From positions 1-16,211 of the forward strand of contig JBJKSO010000035.1 in NCBI GenBank assembly GCA_046703825.1: a stretch of DNA of 16,211 nucleotides, read 5' to 3'. Under the pieces are notes generated by a model that had not been told where the DNA came from, did not search any database, and saw only the letters and a program-made list of their open reading frames with translations. Source of the stretch: JBJKSO01 sp046703825. GTDB taxonomy: Bacteria; Chloroflexota; Dormibacteria; Aeolococcales; Bog-877. The stretch's first letter is position 1. Each line of letters starts with the position of its first letter. Of the stretch, positions 1 through 6,266 are shown piece by piece. The position numbers were made by a program, and so were the translations under genes.

Positions 1-971
1 ACCCTTGTTTGCGGGTCGGGTGGCTCAACCATTAGCGCGGCGCCCTCGCCCACCTCGTGCACCCCCCCCACGCGGGTGCCCAGCACCGCCGCCCCGCAGG
101 CCATCGCCTCCAGCGCCGGCAGGCCGAAGCCCTCGTACAGGGAGGGGACGCAGGCCGCCAGCGCCTGCGAGTACAGCGCTGCCAACTCGGCTCCGCGGCC
201 AATGTGGGGGAGCAGGGTGATTTTGTCCGCCACCCGCAGCCGCTCCGCCAGCTTTCGGAGTCGCTCCGAGGTCGGGCCGGCGGCGTTGCTCACGACCAGG
301 CTGGGCGGCTCGTCGGCGTCGGCGAAGGCCTCGGCGAAGACGCTGAGCAGAAAGGGGACGTTCTTGCGCGGGTGGTGGGCGCCGACCGCGAGGAAGTAGG
401 GGCGCCGAACGCCCAGCCTGGCCAGGATGGGCCCGGCCTCGGCCAGCTCCACCCGCCGGAGGTGGTTGGACACCCCGTGCGGAATGACCGTGATCTGCGC
501 GGGGTTGGCCCGGTAGAGGTTGACCAGGTCGGCCTTGGTGGTCTCTGAGGGACAGATCACCCGCGCCGCCCGCCGCAGCGTGTCCTGGACAAAGCTCTCC
601 ACCGCCTTAGCGCTCCTGCCCGGGTAGGCGGCGGCGGCAAACCGGTGCTCGACCCCGTGGATGGTCACCACCGAACGGGGTACGGCTCCGGCGGGCAGGC
701 GGTAGGCGGGGATGAAGAGCAGGTCGGGGGGACGGCGGGCCAACTCCCAGCGCAGCCTCAAAGCGGTCCAGCCCCGGGGCAGCGGGATGCACCTCCAGTT
801 GCTGCCGGGGGAGAGTGGAGGGGCTGAGTCCGGGGGCCGGACTTGGTTGAGGTAGAGGACCAGCGGGGCGGGTGGGTCTGGGATCAGGCGGGCGCAGATC
901 TCGGTGGCGTAGACTCCGATCCCTGTCGGTGCCGGGTCAAAGGCCCGGCTGGCGTCGATCCCGATCAGCAC
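1..971 (-). CDS. GT4-family glycosyltransferase, C-terminus cut off by the window edge
   Basis: The minus strand reads without interruption for 323 codons and runs off the left edge. The protein starts MLIGIDASRAF and shows the GT-B retaining glycosyltransferase (family 4) pattern: a TGIG loop at residues 16-19, VTIHGVEH at 102-109, PSETTKADL at 141-149, a VGAHHPRKN segment at 196-204 that opens the second Rossmann domain, and the EGFGLPALE E-x7-E nucleotide-sugar signature at 280-288. The family moves a hexose or similar sugar from a nucleotide donor onto a glycan or lipid-linked acceptor in the cytoplasm; the substrate cannot be read here. GTG at 971 is chosen because an in-frame TAA lies only 12 nt upstream and the conserved beta-strand follows at once. 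It is transcribed divergently from the ATP synthase operon. Roughly 30-60 C-terminal residues are probably missing, judging by usual family length. Confidence 0.93.
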   Translation of the reverse strand, partial: MLIGIDASRAFDPAPTGIGVYATEICARLIPDPPAPLVLYLNQVRPPDSAPPLSPGSNWRCIPLPRGWTALRLRWELARRPPDLLFIPAYRLPAGAVPRSVVTIHGVEHRFAAAAYPGRSAKAVESFVQDTLRRAARVICPSETTKADLVNLYRANPAQITVIPHGVSNHLRRVELAEAGPILARLGVRRPYFLAVGAHHPRKNVPFLLSVFAEAFADADEPPSLVVSNAAGPTSERLRKLAERLRVADKITLLPHIGRGAELAALYSQALAACVPSLYEGFGLPALEAMACGAAVLGTRVGGVHEVGEGAALMVEPPDPQTR

Positions 972-977
972 CGGCGC

Positions 978-983
978 ATCTTA
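978..983 (-). promoter_or_regulatory. Putative -10 box (TAAGAT) of a leaderless GT4 transcript
   Basis: TAAGAT on the minus strand ends 6 nt before the GTG start at 971, so transcription would begin at or next to the start codon. There is no Shine-Dalgarno sequence. No clear -35 hexamer is visible upstream. This is a by-eye call, supported by the same geometry at four other gene heads in the window. Confidence 0.45.
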
Positions 984-1072
984 GGGGGGTCGCGCCGGCG
1001 GCGGCCCGGGGACTCCGGAGCGGGCGGTCGCGGCGGCTCGCGACTGCCCCGCCCAACTCAGTTCGGGCATGG

Positions 1073-1078
1073 TACGAT
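1073..1078 (+). promoter_or_regulatory. Putative -10 box (TACGAT) for the ATP synthase operon
   Basis: TACGAT lies 9 nt before the TTG start of the first operon gene, in the 116-nt gap between the divergent GT4 gene and the operon. A start site near 1085 would leave a leader of only a few bases. No convincing -35 element is seen 16-18 nt upstream. This is the only promoter-like hexamer I find ahead of the operon. Confidence 0.4.
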
Positions 1079-1087
1079 CCCGCCGAT

Positions 1088-1324
1088 TTGTCGTCCGAGG
1101 GCGAGCCGCGGCGGCCCGGGAAGACGCCGGGTCCCGGTGAGGCCCTCGCTTTAGTAGGAGTTTTCTCGATCACGGTCGGCAGTGGGGTCGTGGCCGGGGT
1201 GTTGCTGGATAGCCATTTCCACACCCTTCCCTGGCTGACCTTGACGGGCCTGCTGGTTGGCCTGATCGGTGGCTCGACGGCAGTCTGGAGAGGACTGGCC
1301 CCGTACCGGGGAGGCGGAGGCTAA
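1088..1324 (+). CDS. AtpZ-like small membrane protein heading the ATP synthase operon
   Basis: This 78-residue protein has two predicted membrane helices (about residues 18-40 and 48-70) joined by a short loop. It carries the AtpZ/AtpI-type pattern of a Gly-rich first helix ending in G-x2-LD (D41), then PWL and a G-x3-G helix. The family sits at the head of F-ATPase operons and is linked to assembly of the c-ring or to Mg2+/Ca2+ movement; the exact role is unsettled. TTG at 1088 is chosen because it gives normal length and lies just behind a -10-like box. The reading frame stays open upstream to an ATG at 872, but that would overlap the GT4 gene and encode Arg-rich low-complexity sequence. 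The stop overlaps the next ATG by one base (TAATG), which suggests translational coupling. The start is uncertain; the gene is more secure. Confidence 0.75.
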   Translation: MSSEGEPRRPGKTPGPGEALALVGVFSITVGSGVVAGVLLDSHFHTLPWLTLTGLLVGLIGGSTAVWRGLAPYRGGGG

Positions 1325-1689
1325 TGCTGGAGAGTGCTGAAGAGGTAGCGAGCGCCATCCGGGCGTCCTGGGTGGCGGCGGCGCTGGCGGCCGGCGTGGT
1401 GGTCGTGGTGGCCTTCTTCATCGGAGGGCTTTTAGGCGCCGGGCTGGCGCTGGGTGGAGGTGCCTTGGGGGTGGGCAACCTGCGCCTGGCGGCGCTGGGA
1501 CTCCGGGTGGCGCCGGCCGCATTCCTGGGCTCGAGCCTGCCCCGGCTGGCGGCGATCACGCTGGTCTTGGCGGTGCTGGTGATGGTGTTGGGGCCGGTCG
1601 GGGTCTGGGGGCTGCTGGGCCTGCTGGCCACGCACCTCGCCCAGGTGGGCGCCACGGTCCGGGTGGGCCTGAGGGCCGCCGCCAAGTGA
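1324..1689 (+). CDS. atpI: ATP synthase protein I (AtpI-like) membrane protein
   Basis: This 121-residue, very hydrophobic Ala/Gly/Leu/Val-rich protein has about four predicted helices: residues 15-37, 40-60, 75-95 and 97-113. Similarity to AtpI is loose and the call rests mainly on position directly ahead of atpB, on size and on helix count. AtpI proteins are accessory factors thought to help assemble the c-ring and are not part of the finished enzyme. The ATG shares its A with the stop of the preceding gene, and the TGA overlaps the GTG of atpB in a GTGA junction, so all three genes are probably translated in a coupled way. A short charged N-terminus (EEVASAIR) precedes the first helix. It could be another small operon-specific membrane protein. 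Confidence 0.68.
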   Translation: MLESAEEVASAIRASWVAAALAAGVVVVVAFFIGGLLGAGLALGGGALGVGNLRLAALGLRVAPAAFLGSSLPRLAAITLVLAVLVMVLGPVGVWGLLGLLATHLAQVGATVRVGLRAAAK

Positions 1690-2468
1690 GTCCCCTAGTC
1701 GGGGCCGCGGTTGCGGTCGGCCAGCATTGGGTGGTCAAGCCGGGCGGGGTCACCATCTTTTTGGACACCGTGATCAGCACCGTGGTCGCCTTCTGCTTGG
1801 TGCTGGCGGCGGGATTCTACCTGCGCTTTCGGGTCACCTCGGGGGTGCCCAGCCGCTTCCAGGCGCTGGTGGAGACCGTCTGGGTTACCGTCGACGACTA
1901 CGTCCAGCGGATGCTGGGCAAGTCGGCCCGCTGGGTGGTGCCGCTGTGCACCACGCTCTTCTTCTACATCCTGATCAGCAACTGGCTGGAGCTGATCCCG
2001 ACCGGCGGTCGACTGACGTCGCCAACGGCCGACGTCAACGACACCGGCGCCTTGGCGATTCTGGTGATAGTGCTGGTGCATGTCACCTCGATTCGCCAGC
2101 GCGGATTCAGGGGTTACATCCGCATCAACTACTTCCACCCCGAGGGGCTGGCGCTGCCGATCCGCATCCTGCTGTTTCCCATCAATGTCATCGCGCAGAT
2201 CTCCTATCCGGTTTCCCTGGCACTCCGACTCTTCGGCAACATGTTCGCGGCGGCGCTGATGCTGGAGATCATCGCGGTGATGCCGGTGTACATCTTCTGG
2301 TTCTTCAATGGAGTTTGGAAGCTCTTCGAGGGGCTGTTTGTTGACGTCATCCAGGCTTTTATCTTTGCACTGCTGACGGTCATCTACCTCAATATGGCGA
2401 CCGCCGAGGAGGGTCACCAAACCGAAGACGAGGCGGCCTTAGAGTTCGCCACCAGCGAGCCCGCATGA
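1686..2468 (+). CDS. atpB: F-type ATP synthase subunit a
   Basis: Subunit a forms the two proton half-channels beside the c-ring. The 260-residue protein has a typical polytopic profile, with helices near residues 24-46, 84-104, 121-137, 157-177 and 180-240. The signature SLALRLFGNMFA carries R181, the equivalent of the essential E. coli Arg210, and QAFIFALLTVIY carries Q223, the position of E. coli Gln252. ISNWLELIPT (96-105) is the usual N-x-x-E/G-LIP motif. The GTG start overlaps the upstream stop by 4 nt; a GAGGG about 10 nt before it may act as a weak ribosome-binding site. The C-terminal tail after residue 240 is acidic and probably cytoplasmic. Identification is firm. Confidence 0.97.
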   Translation: MSPLVGAAVAVGQHWVVKPGGVTIFLDTVISTVVAFCLVLAAGFYLRFRVTSGVPSRFQALVETVWVTVDDYVQRMLGKSARWVVPLCTTLFFYILISNWLELIPTGGRLTSPTADVNDTGALAILVIVLVHVTSIRQRGFRGYIRINYFHPEGLALPIRILLFPINVIAQISYPVSLALRLFGNMFAAALMLEIIAVMPVYIFWFFNGVWKLFEGLFVDVIQAFIFALLTVIYLNMATAEEGHQTEDEAALEFATSEPA

Positions 2469-2475
2469 ATTTTTC

Positions 2476-2482
2476 AGGGAGG
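2476..2482 (+). promoter_or_regulatory. Strong ribosome-binding site of atpE (AGGGAGG)
   Basis: AGGGAGG sits 8 nt before TTG 2491, near-ideal spacing, and fixes this TTG as the atpE start. It is the best Shine-Dalgarno match in the ATP synthase operon and belongs to the subunit needed in most copies. Confidence 0.85.
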
Positions 2483-2490
2483 ACAACGAA

Positions 2491-2736
2491 TTGGCGCTGA
2501 CATCCGCTCACGCGACCGTATACGCCGGCGCGATGATCGGCACCGGTGTGGGGGCCGTCGGCGCCGCCATCGGTGACGGTCTGGCTGGCGCCCAGCTGAT
2601 CGCCGGCATCGCCCGCCAGCCCGAGGCCCAGGGGCGACTGCTGACCTGGACCTTCCTTACCGTGGGTCTGGCCGAGGCGGTCTACTTCATCAACCTGGCC
2701 CTGATGTTCGTGTTCATCGGGTTCGCAGGTAAGTAG
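2491..2736 (+). CDS. atpE: F-type ATP synthase subunit c (ring subunit)
   Basis: This 81-residue hairpin of two membrane helices forms the rotating c-ring. Helix 1 (about 10-40) contains the Gly/Ala-rich packing stretch GTGVGAVGAAIGDGLAG, the polar loop is RQPE (42-45), and helix 2 (about 50-78) holds the ion-carrying carboxylate E62 in GLAEAVYFI. The residue after the carboxylate is Ala rather than the Ser/Thr of sodium-binding rings, and no Gln matching the sodium ligand of helix 1 is evident, so a proton-driven enzyme is inferred. Translation starts at TTG behind a strong AGGGAGG site. The gene follows atpB by 22 nt. Identification is firm; ring size cannot be deduced. Confidence 0.97.
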   Translation: MALTSAHATVYAGAMIGTGVGAVGAAIGDGLAGAQLIAGIARQPEAQGRLLTWTFLTVGLAEAVYFINLALMFVFIGFAGK

Positions 2737-2738
2737 GC

Positions 2739-2752
2739 GCGAGCATGCTCGC
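2739..2752 (+). promoter_or_regulatory. Perfect palindrome over the atpF start codon
   Basis: GCGAGCATGCTCGC is an exact 14-bp inverted repeat centred on the atpF ATG (2745-2747). In mRNA it can fold as GCGAG-CAUG-CUCGC, a 5-bp GC-rich stem whose tetraloop contains the AUG. It starts 2 nt after the atpE stop, and no Shine-Dalgarno sequence is seen. It may hold down atpF initiation unless ribosomes arrive from atpE. Confidence 0.5.
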
Positions 2753-3254
2753 CGCCGCCAACTCCAATCCGCTGACGCTGAACGCCACGTTCATCGTCGA
2801 GATCGTCGTCTTCGTGGTTCTGCTCTACCTGCTGCGGCGCTACGTCTACCCGCCGATCGACCGTGCCCTGCGCAACCGCCAGCAGCAGATCGCCGACGCC
2901 CTCTCCGAGGCGGAGCGGGCCCGCCGCGAGCTGGAGGAGGCGCGGCTGCAGGAGCGCGAGGAGCGCGCCGAAGCCCGCCGACAGGCCCAGGAGATCCTGG
3001 AGAACGCCCAGAAGCAGGCGGAGGTGCTGCGCGACGAACTGGTGGAGCGCGGCCGCCAGGAGCAGGAGGCCCTGCTCGAGCGCGCCCGCAGCGAGCTGGC
3101 GCGGGAGCGCGAGCAGGCGAGCCAGGAGCTGCGCCGCCAGCTTGCCGACCTGGTGATGTCGGCCACCTCCCGCGTGCTCGAGGAGGGCCTCGACGCCAAC
3201 CTGCAGCGGCGGCTGGTCGAGCGGGCGGTCCAGCAGGTGGACATCAGTGCCTGA
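2745..3254 (+). CDS. atpF: F-type ATP synthase subunit b (peripheral stalk)
   Basis: Subunit b forms the stator linking membrane subunit a to the F1 head through delta. The 169-residue protein has one N-terminal membrane helix (about 13-31, FIVEIVVFVVLLYLL) followed by the conserved RRYVYPPI hinge and a long charged amphipathic helix (40-145) rich in Arg, Glu, Gln and Ala, which forms the right-handed coiled coil of the b dimer. The C-terminal part (VMSATSRVLEEGL) is the delta-contacting region. Only one b gene is present and it is not fused to delta as in mycobacteria, so a homodimer is inferred. ATG 2745 follows atpE by 8 nt without a clear ribosome-binding site and lies within a 14-bp palindrome. 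The end overlaps atpH by 8 nt. Confidence 0.96.
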   Translation: MLAAANSNPLTLNATFIVEIVVFVVLLYLLRRYVYPPIDRALRNRQQQIADALSEAERARRELEEARLQEREERAEARRQAQEILENAQKQAEVLRDELVERGRQEQEALLERARSELAREREQASQELRRQLADLVMSATSRVLEEGLDANLQRRLVERAVQQVDISA

Positions 3255-3813
3255 ACCCGAGCCGCCGCGGGTGCCGGCGACCGCCCGCCACTACGCCCAG
3301 GCCATCTTCGAGCTGGCCCAGCAGGAGGGCGACCTGCACCGCTGGCAGGTGCGGCTGGACCAGGTCCGGCGCCTGTTCCAGGACACCGACCTCGGCGCGG
3401 TGGTATCGGCGCCGCTCCTGAGCCTGGCGGAGAAGGAGGAACTCTGTCGGGAAGTGCTGGCGCACGAGCCGGAGATAGACAAGGAGGCCGGAAACCTGCT
3501 CCAGTTGCTGGTGAACACCCGGCGCGAGCGGATGGTGCCGGCGATCGAGGAGGGCTACCGGGAGCTGGTGGACCGGGCCGAGCATCGCATCCAGGCAACC
3601 CTGACCACCGCAGTCGGCTTGGACCCGGCTGAGCTCGGCCGGCTGGCCGAGCAGCTGAGCCAGCGCCTGGGACTCGAGGTGCGGCTGCGGACGCAGACCG
3701 ACCCCGACGTTCTCGGCGGGGCGGTGCTCCGCCTGGGCGACCGCGTCTACGACGGAAGCCTGCGCGGTCGGCTCGAGCAGCTCCGCCAGCGGATGCTGTC
3801 GGCCACCGCATAG
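3247..3813 (+). CDS. atpH: F-type ATP synthase subunit delta
   Basis: Delta (OSCP-like) caps the alpha3beta3 head and binds the C-terminal end of the b stalk. The 188-residue protein has the N-terminal six-helix bundle signature ATARHYAQAIFELAQQEGDL (about 11-30) and the C-terminal family signature DPDVLGGAVLRLGDRVYDGSLRGRLEQLR (about 152-181), with the usual GD and DGS motifs. GTG 3247 overlaps the atpF end by 8 nt, and AGGTGG at 3235-3240 gives a reasonable ribosome-binding site inside atpF. An N-terminal Pro-rich stretch (PEPEPPRVP) precedes the conserved fold. Length is normal for a free-standing delta. Identification is firm. Confidence 0.96.
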   Translation: MPEPEPPRVPATARHYAQAIFELAQQEGDLHRWQVRLDQVRRLFQDTDLGAVVSAPLLSLAEKEELCREVLAHEPEIDKEAGNLLQLLVNTRRERMVPAIEEGYRELVDRAEHRIQATLTTAVGLDPAELGRLAEQLSQRLGLEVRLRTQTDPDVLGGAVLRLGDRVYDGSLRGRLEQLRQRMLSATA

Positions 3814-3830
3814 TTGACGAGAAGGAGAGC

Positions 3831-5369
3831 ATGAGCATCAGCGCGGCCGAGATTGGCCAGATCATCAAGCGGCGGATCGCCGACTTCGGAGCCGAGGTGG
3901 TCGCCGCCGACTCCGGGGTCATCACCAGCCTCGGCGACGGCATTGCCCAGATTTACGGGCTGGAAGGGGCCATGGCCGGGGAGCTGCTTCGCTTCCCGCA
4001 CGACATCTACGGCATGGCTCTGAACCTCGAAGAGGACCAAGTCCGGGCGATCATCATGGGTCCCTTCGAGGAACTCCGCGAGGGCGACGAAGTCCGGACC
4101 ACCGGCTCCATCGTGGAGGTCCCGGTCGGCCGCGAGCTGGTGGGCCGGGTGGTCAACGCCTTGGGTCAGCCCATCGATGCCAAGGGCGAACTCAACGCGT
4201 CCGACCGCTACCCGGTGGAGCGGCTCGCCCCCGGCGTGGTCGACCGGCAGCCGGTGGACACCCCGGTCCAGACCGGGATCAAGGCGATCGACGCTCTGAT
4301 CCCCATCGGCAGGGGCCAGCGCGAGCTGATCATCGGCGACCGGCAGATCGGCAAGACCGCGATCGCCCTCGACACCATCATCAACCAGCGCGGCAAGAAC
4401 CTCACCTGCATCTACGTGGCGATCGGCCAGAACGCAGCCTCGGTGGCGCGGGTGGCCGCGCTGCTGGAGCAGTACGGTGCTCTCGAGCACACGGTGGTGG
4501 TCAGCGCCACCGCGGCCGAGCCGGCCGCGCTCCAGTACCTCGCCCCCTACACCGGTTGCGCCATCGGGGAGTGGTTCATGGCCCAGGGCGAGGATGCGCT
4601 GGTGGTCTACGACGACCTGAGCATGCATGCCTGGGCCTACCGGCAGATCTCGCTGGCACTGCGCCGCCCGCCGGGTAGGGAGGCCTACCCGGGAGACGTC
4701 TTCTACCTGCACTCGCGGCTGCTGGAGCGCGCCGCCCGGATGAGCGAGGCGAACGGGGGCGGCTCGCTCACCGCGCTCCCGATCATCGAGACTCAGGCCA
4801 ACGATGTGGCCGCCTACATCCCCACCAACGTGATCTCCATCACCGACGGGCAGATCTACCTGGAGGGGGACCTCTTCTACGCGGGGACCCGTCCCGCCAT
4901 CTCGGTGGGGCTCTCGGTCAGCCGCGTGGGCGGCGACGCCATGACCAAGGCGCTGCGCTCGGTTGCCGGGGGCATGCGGCTGGACCTGGCCCAGTACCGC
5001 GCCCTGGCCGCCTTCGCCCAGTTCTCCAGCGACCTCGACCGGGCAACCCGCGACCGCCTCGACCGAGGCCAGCGCCTCACCGAGCTGCTCAAGCAGGACC
5101 AGTACCAGCCGGTGCCGCTGGCCCAGGAGGTGATGGTGATCTACGCCGGGACCCACGGTTACGTGGACCAGGTCCCGGTGGACAAGATCGACGCCTGGGA
5201 AACCGAGTTCCGCCGCTACACCCACCAGGCCCACCCCGACCTGGAGGCGGCGATCGAGGAGCGCAAGGCGCTGGACGAGGAGCTGGAGGCTCGCGTCAAG
5301 AAGGCGATCGAGGAGTTCAGCGTGGGTTTCGACCCCGAGGTGACCGCTCCGGTGGCGGCCACCGCTTGA
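3831..5369 (+). CDS. atpA: F-type ATP synthase subunit alpha
   Basis: Alpha alternates with beta in the F1 hexamer and carries the non-catalytic nucleotide sites plus the arginine finger of the catalytic site. The 512-residue protein has the beta-barrel domain (about 20-95), the P-loop GDRQIGKT (169-176), the RRPPGREAYPGDVFYLHSRL block (278-297) and the SVSRVGG finger motif with R365. AAGGAG 3 nt before ATG 3831 is a good if close ribosome-binding site. Several usually invariant positions differ from the textbook sequence: I173 replaces Thr in the P-loop, DDLSMHAWAYRQ replaces the common SKQAVAYRQ, and GGDAMTKAL replaces GGAAQTKAM. P-loop K175 and T176 are intact, so the subunit should still bind nucleotide. 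The gene lies 17 nt after atpH and 12 nt before atpG. Confidence 0.98.
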   Translation: MSISAAEIGQIIKRRIADFGAEVVAADSGVITSLGDGIAQIYGLEGAMAGELLRFPHDIYGMALNLEEDQVRAIIMGPFEELREGDEVRTTGSIVEVPVGRELVGRVVNALGQPIDAKGELNASDRYPVERLAPGVVDRQPVDTPVQTGIKAIDALIPIGRGQRELIIGDRQIGKTAIALDTIINQRGKNLTCIYVAIGQNAASVARVAALLEQYGALEHTVVVSATAAEPAALQYLAPYTGCAIGEWFMAQGEDALVVYDDLSMHAWAYRQISLALRRPPGREAYPGDVFYLHSRLLERAARMSEANGGGSLTALPIIETQANDVAAYIPTNVISITDGQIYLEGDLFYAGTRPAISVGLSVSRVGGDAMTKALRSVAGGMRLDLAQYRALAAFAQFSSDLDRATRDRLDRGQRLTELLKQDQYQPVPLAQEVMVIYAGTHGYVDQVPVDKIDAWETEFRRYTHQAHPDLEAAIEERKALDEELEARVKKAIEEFSVGFDPEVTAPVAATA

Positions 5370-5381
5370 CCCGGTTCTGAC

Positions 5382-6257
5382 TTGGCAACCCTCCGCGACA
5401 TCCGGCGCCACATTCGCGCCGTTCGCAACATCGAGCAGATCACCCGAGCCATGCAGATGGTGGCTGCGGCCAAGATGCGCCGCGCCCAGGCCCGCGCGGA
5501 GCAGGGCCGGCCCTACGCCGACGCCATGGAGGAGGTGGCCCAGGACGTGGCGGCCATCGGCAAGGAGTTCCGGCACCCCTTCTTCCAGGAGCGCAGCGAG
5601 GGCAGCGGCCTCCTGATCCTGGTGACCAGCGACCGCGGGCTCTGCGGCGCCCTCAACGTCAACACCATCCGCGCCGCCCAGCGGGTGATGCGCCAGCAAT
5701 ACGGCCCGCGGTATCTGCTGGTGGCGATCGGGCGCAAAGCGGTGGACTTCGGCCAGCGGACCGGCCTGGAGGTGATCCACCAGCGGATCGGGCTGCCCGA
5801 CCGGGTGCAGCCGGAGGAGTTGCGGCCGGCGGTGGCGAGCGCCGTGGAGGCCTTCCTGGAGGGCCGTGCCCGCGAGGTGTTCGTGGCCTACGCTCACTTC
5901 CGCAACCTGCTCAATCAGGTGCCCACGGTGCAACGCCTGGTGCCGATTCCGCCCGCCGAGCCCGGGCGCGCGCCGCAGACCCAGGGCGACTACATCTACG
6001 AGCCTGACGCCCAGGCGGTGCTGGAGCGGCTCATGCCCCGCTACCTGGAGAGCCAGGTCTACCGGGCGGTGTTGGACAACCAGGCCAGTGAGCAGAGCGC
6101 CCGGATGGTGGCGATGCGCAACGCGGCGACATCGGCCGGCGACGTCATCCGCGAGCTGTCTTTGACCGCCAACAAGGTGCGCCAGGCCACCATCACCCGA
6201 GAACTCATGGAGATCATCGGCGGGGCGGAGGCGCTGACCGCCTCCAGCCGCTGGTAG
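5382..6257 (+). CDS. atpG: F-type ATP synthase subunit gamma (central stalk)
   Basis: Gamma is the asymmetric shaft turning inside the alpha3beta3 ring. The 291-residue protein begins with the family N-terminal coiled-coil sequence ATLRDIRRHIRAVRN and continues with ITRAMQMVAAAKMRRAQ (20-36). It has the TSDRGLCGALN core motif (82-92) and ends with the returning helix carrying ITRELMEIIGGAEAL. The start is TTG 5382: it is the only in-frame codon placed correctly for the conserved N-terminus, although no Shine-Dalgarno sequence is visible. The 12-nt distance from the atpA stop suggests that re-initiation or coupling drives translation. No redox-switch insertion of the chloroplast type is present. 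Identification is firm. Confidence 0.96.
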   Translation: MATLRDIRRHIRAVRNIEQITRAMQMVAAAKMRRAQARAEQGRPYADAMEEVAQDVAAIGKEFRHPFFQERSEGSGLLILVTSDRGLCGALNVNTIRAAQRVMRQQYGPRYLLVAIGRKAVDFGQRTGLEVIHQRIGLPDRVQPEELRPAVASAVEAFLEGRAREVFVAYAHFRNLLNQVPTVQRLVPIPPAEPGRAPQTQGDYIYEPDAQAVLERLMPRYLESQVYRAVLDNQASEQSARMVAMRNAATSAGDVIRELSLTANKVRQATITRELMEIIGGAEALTASSRW

Positions 6258-6266
6258 GAGAGAATC

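Noticed and set aside
5..548. Plus-strand frames across the first 550 bases
   Set aside because: The minus strand encodes clear GT4 motifs over the same bases; the plus-strand products are Pro/Arg-rich shadows.
872..1087. ATG 872 as the start of the atpZ-like gene
   Set aside because: It would overlap the 5' end of the divergent GT4 gene and add an Arg-rich region unlike the family. TTG 1088 gives normal length.
1695..2420. A 241-codon minus-strand frame opposite atpB
   Set aside because: It is antisense to the motif-bearing atpB and rich in His, Gln and Asp without any fold signature.
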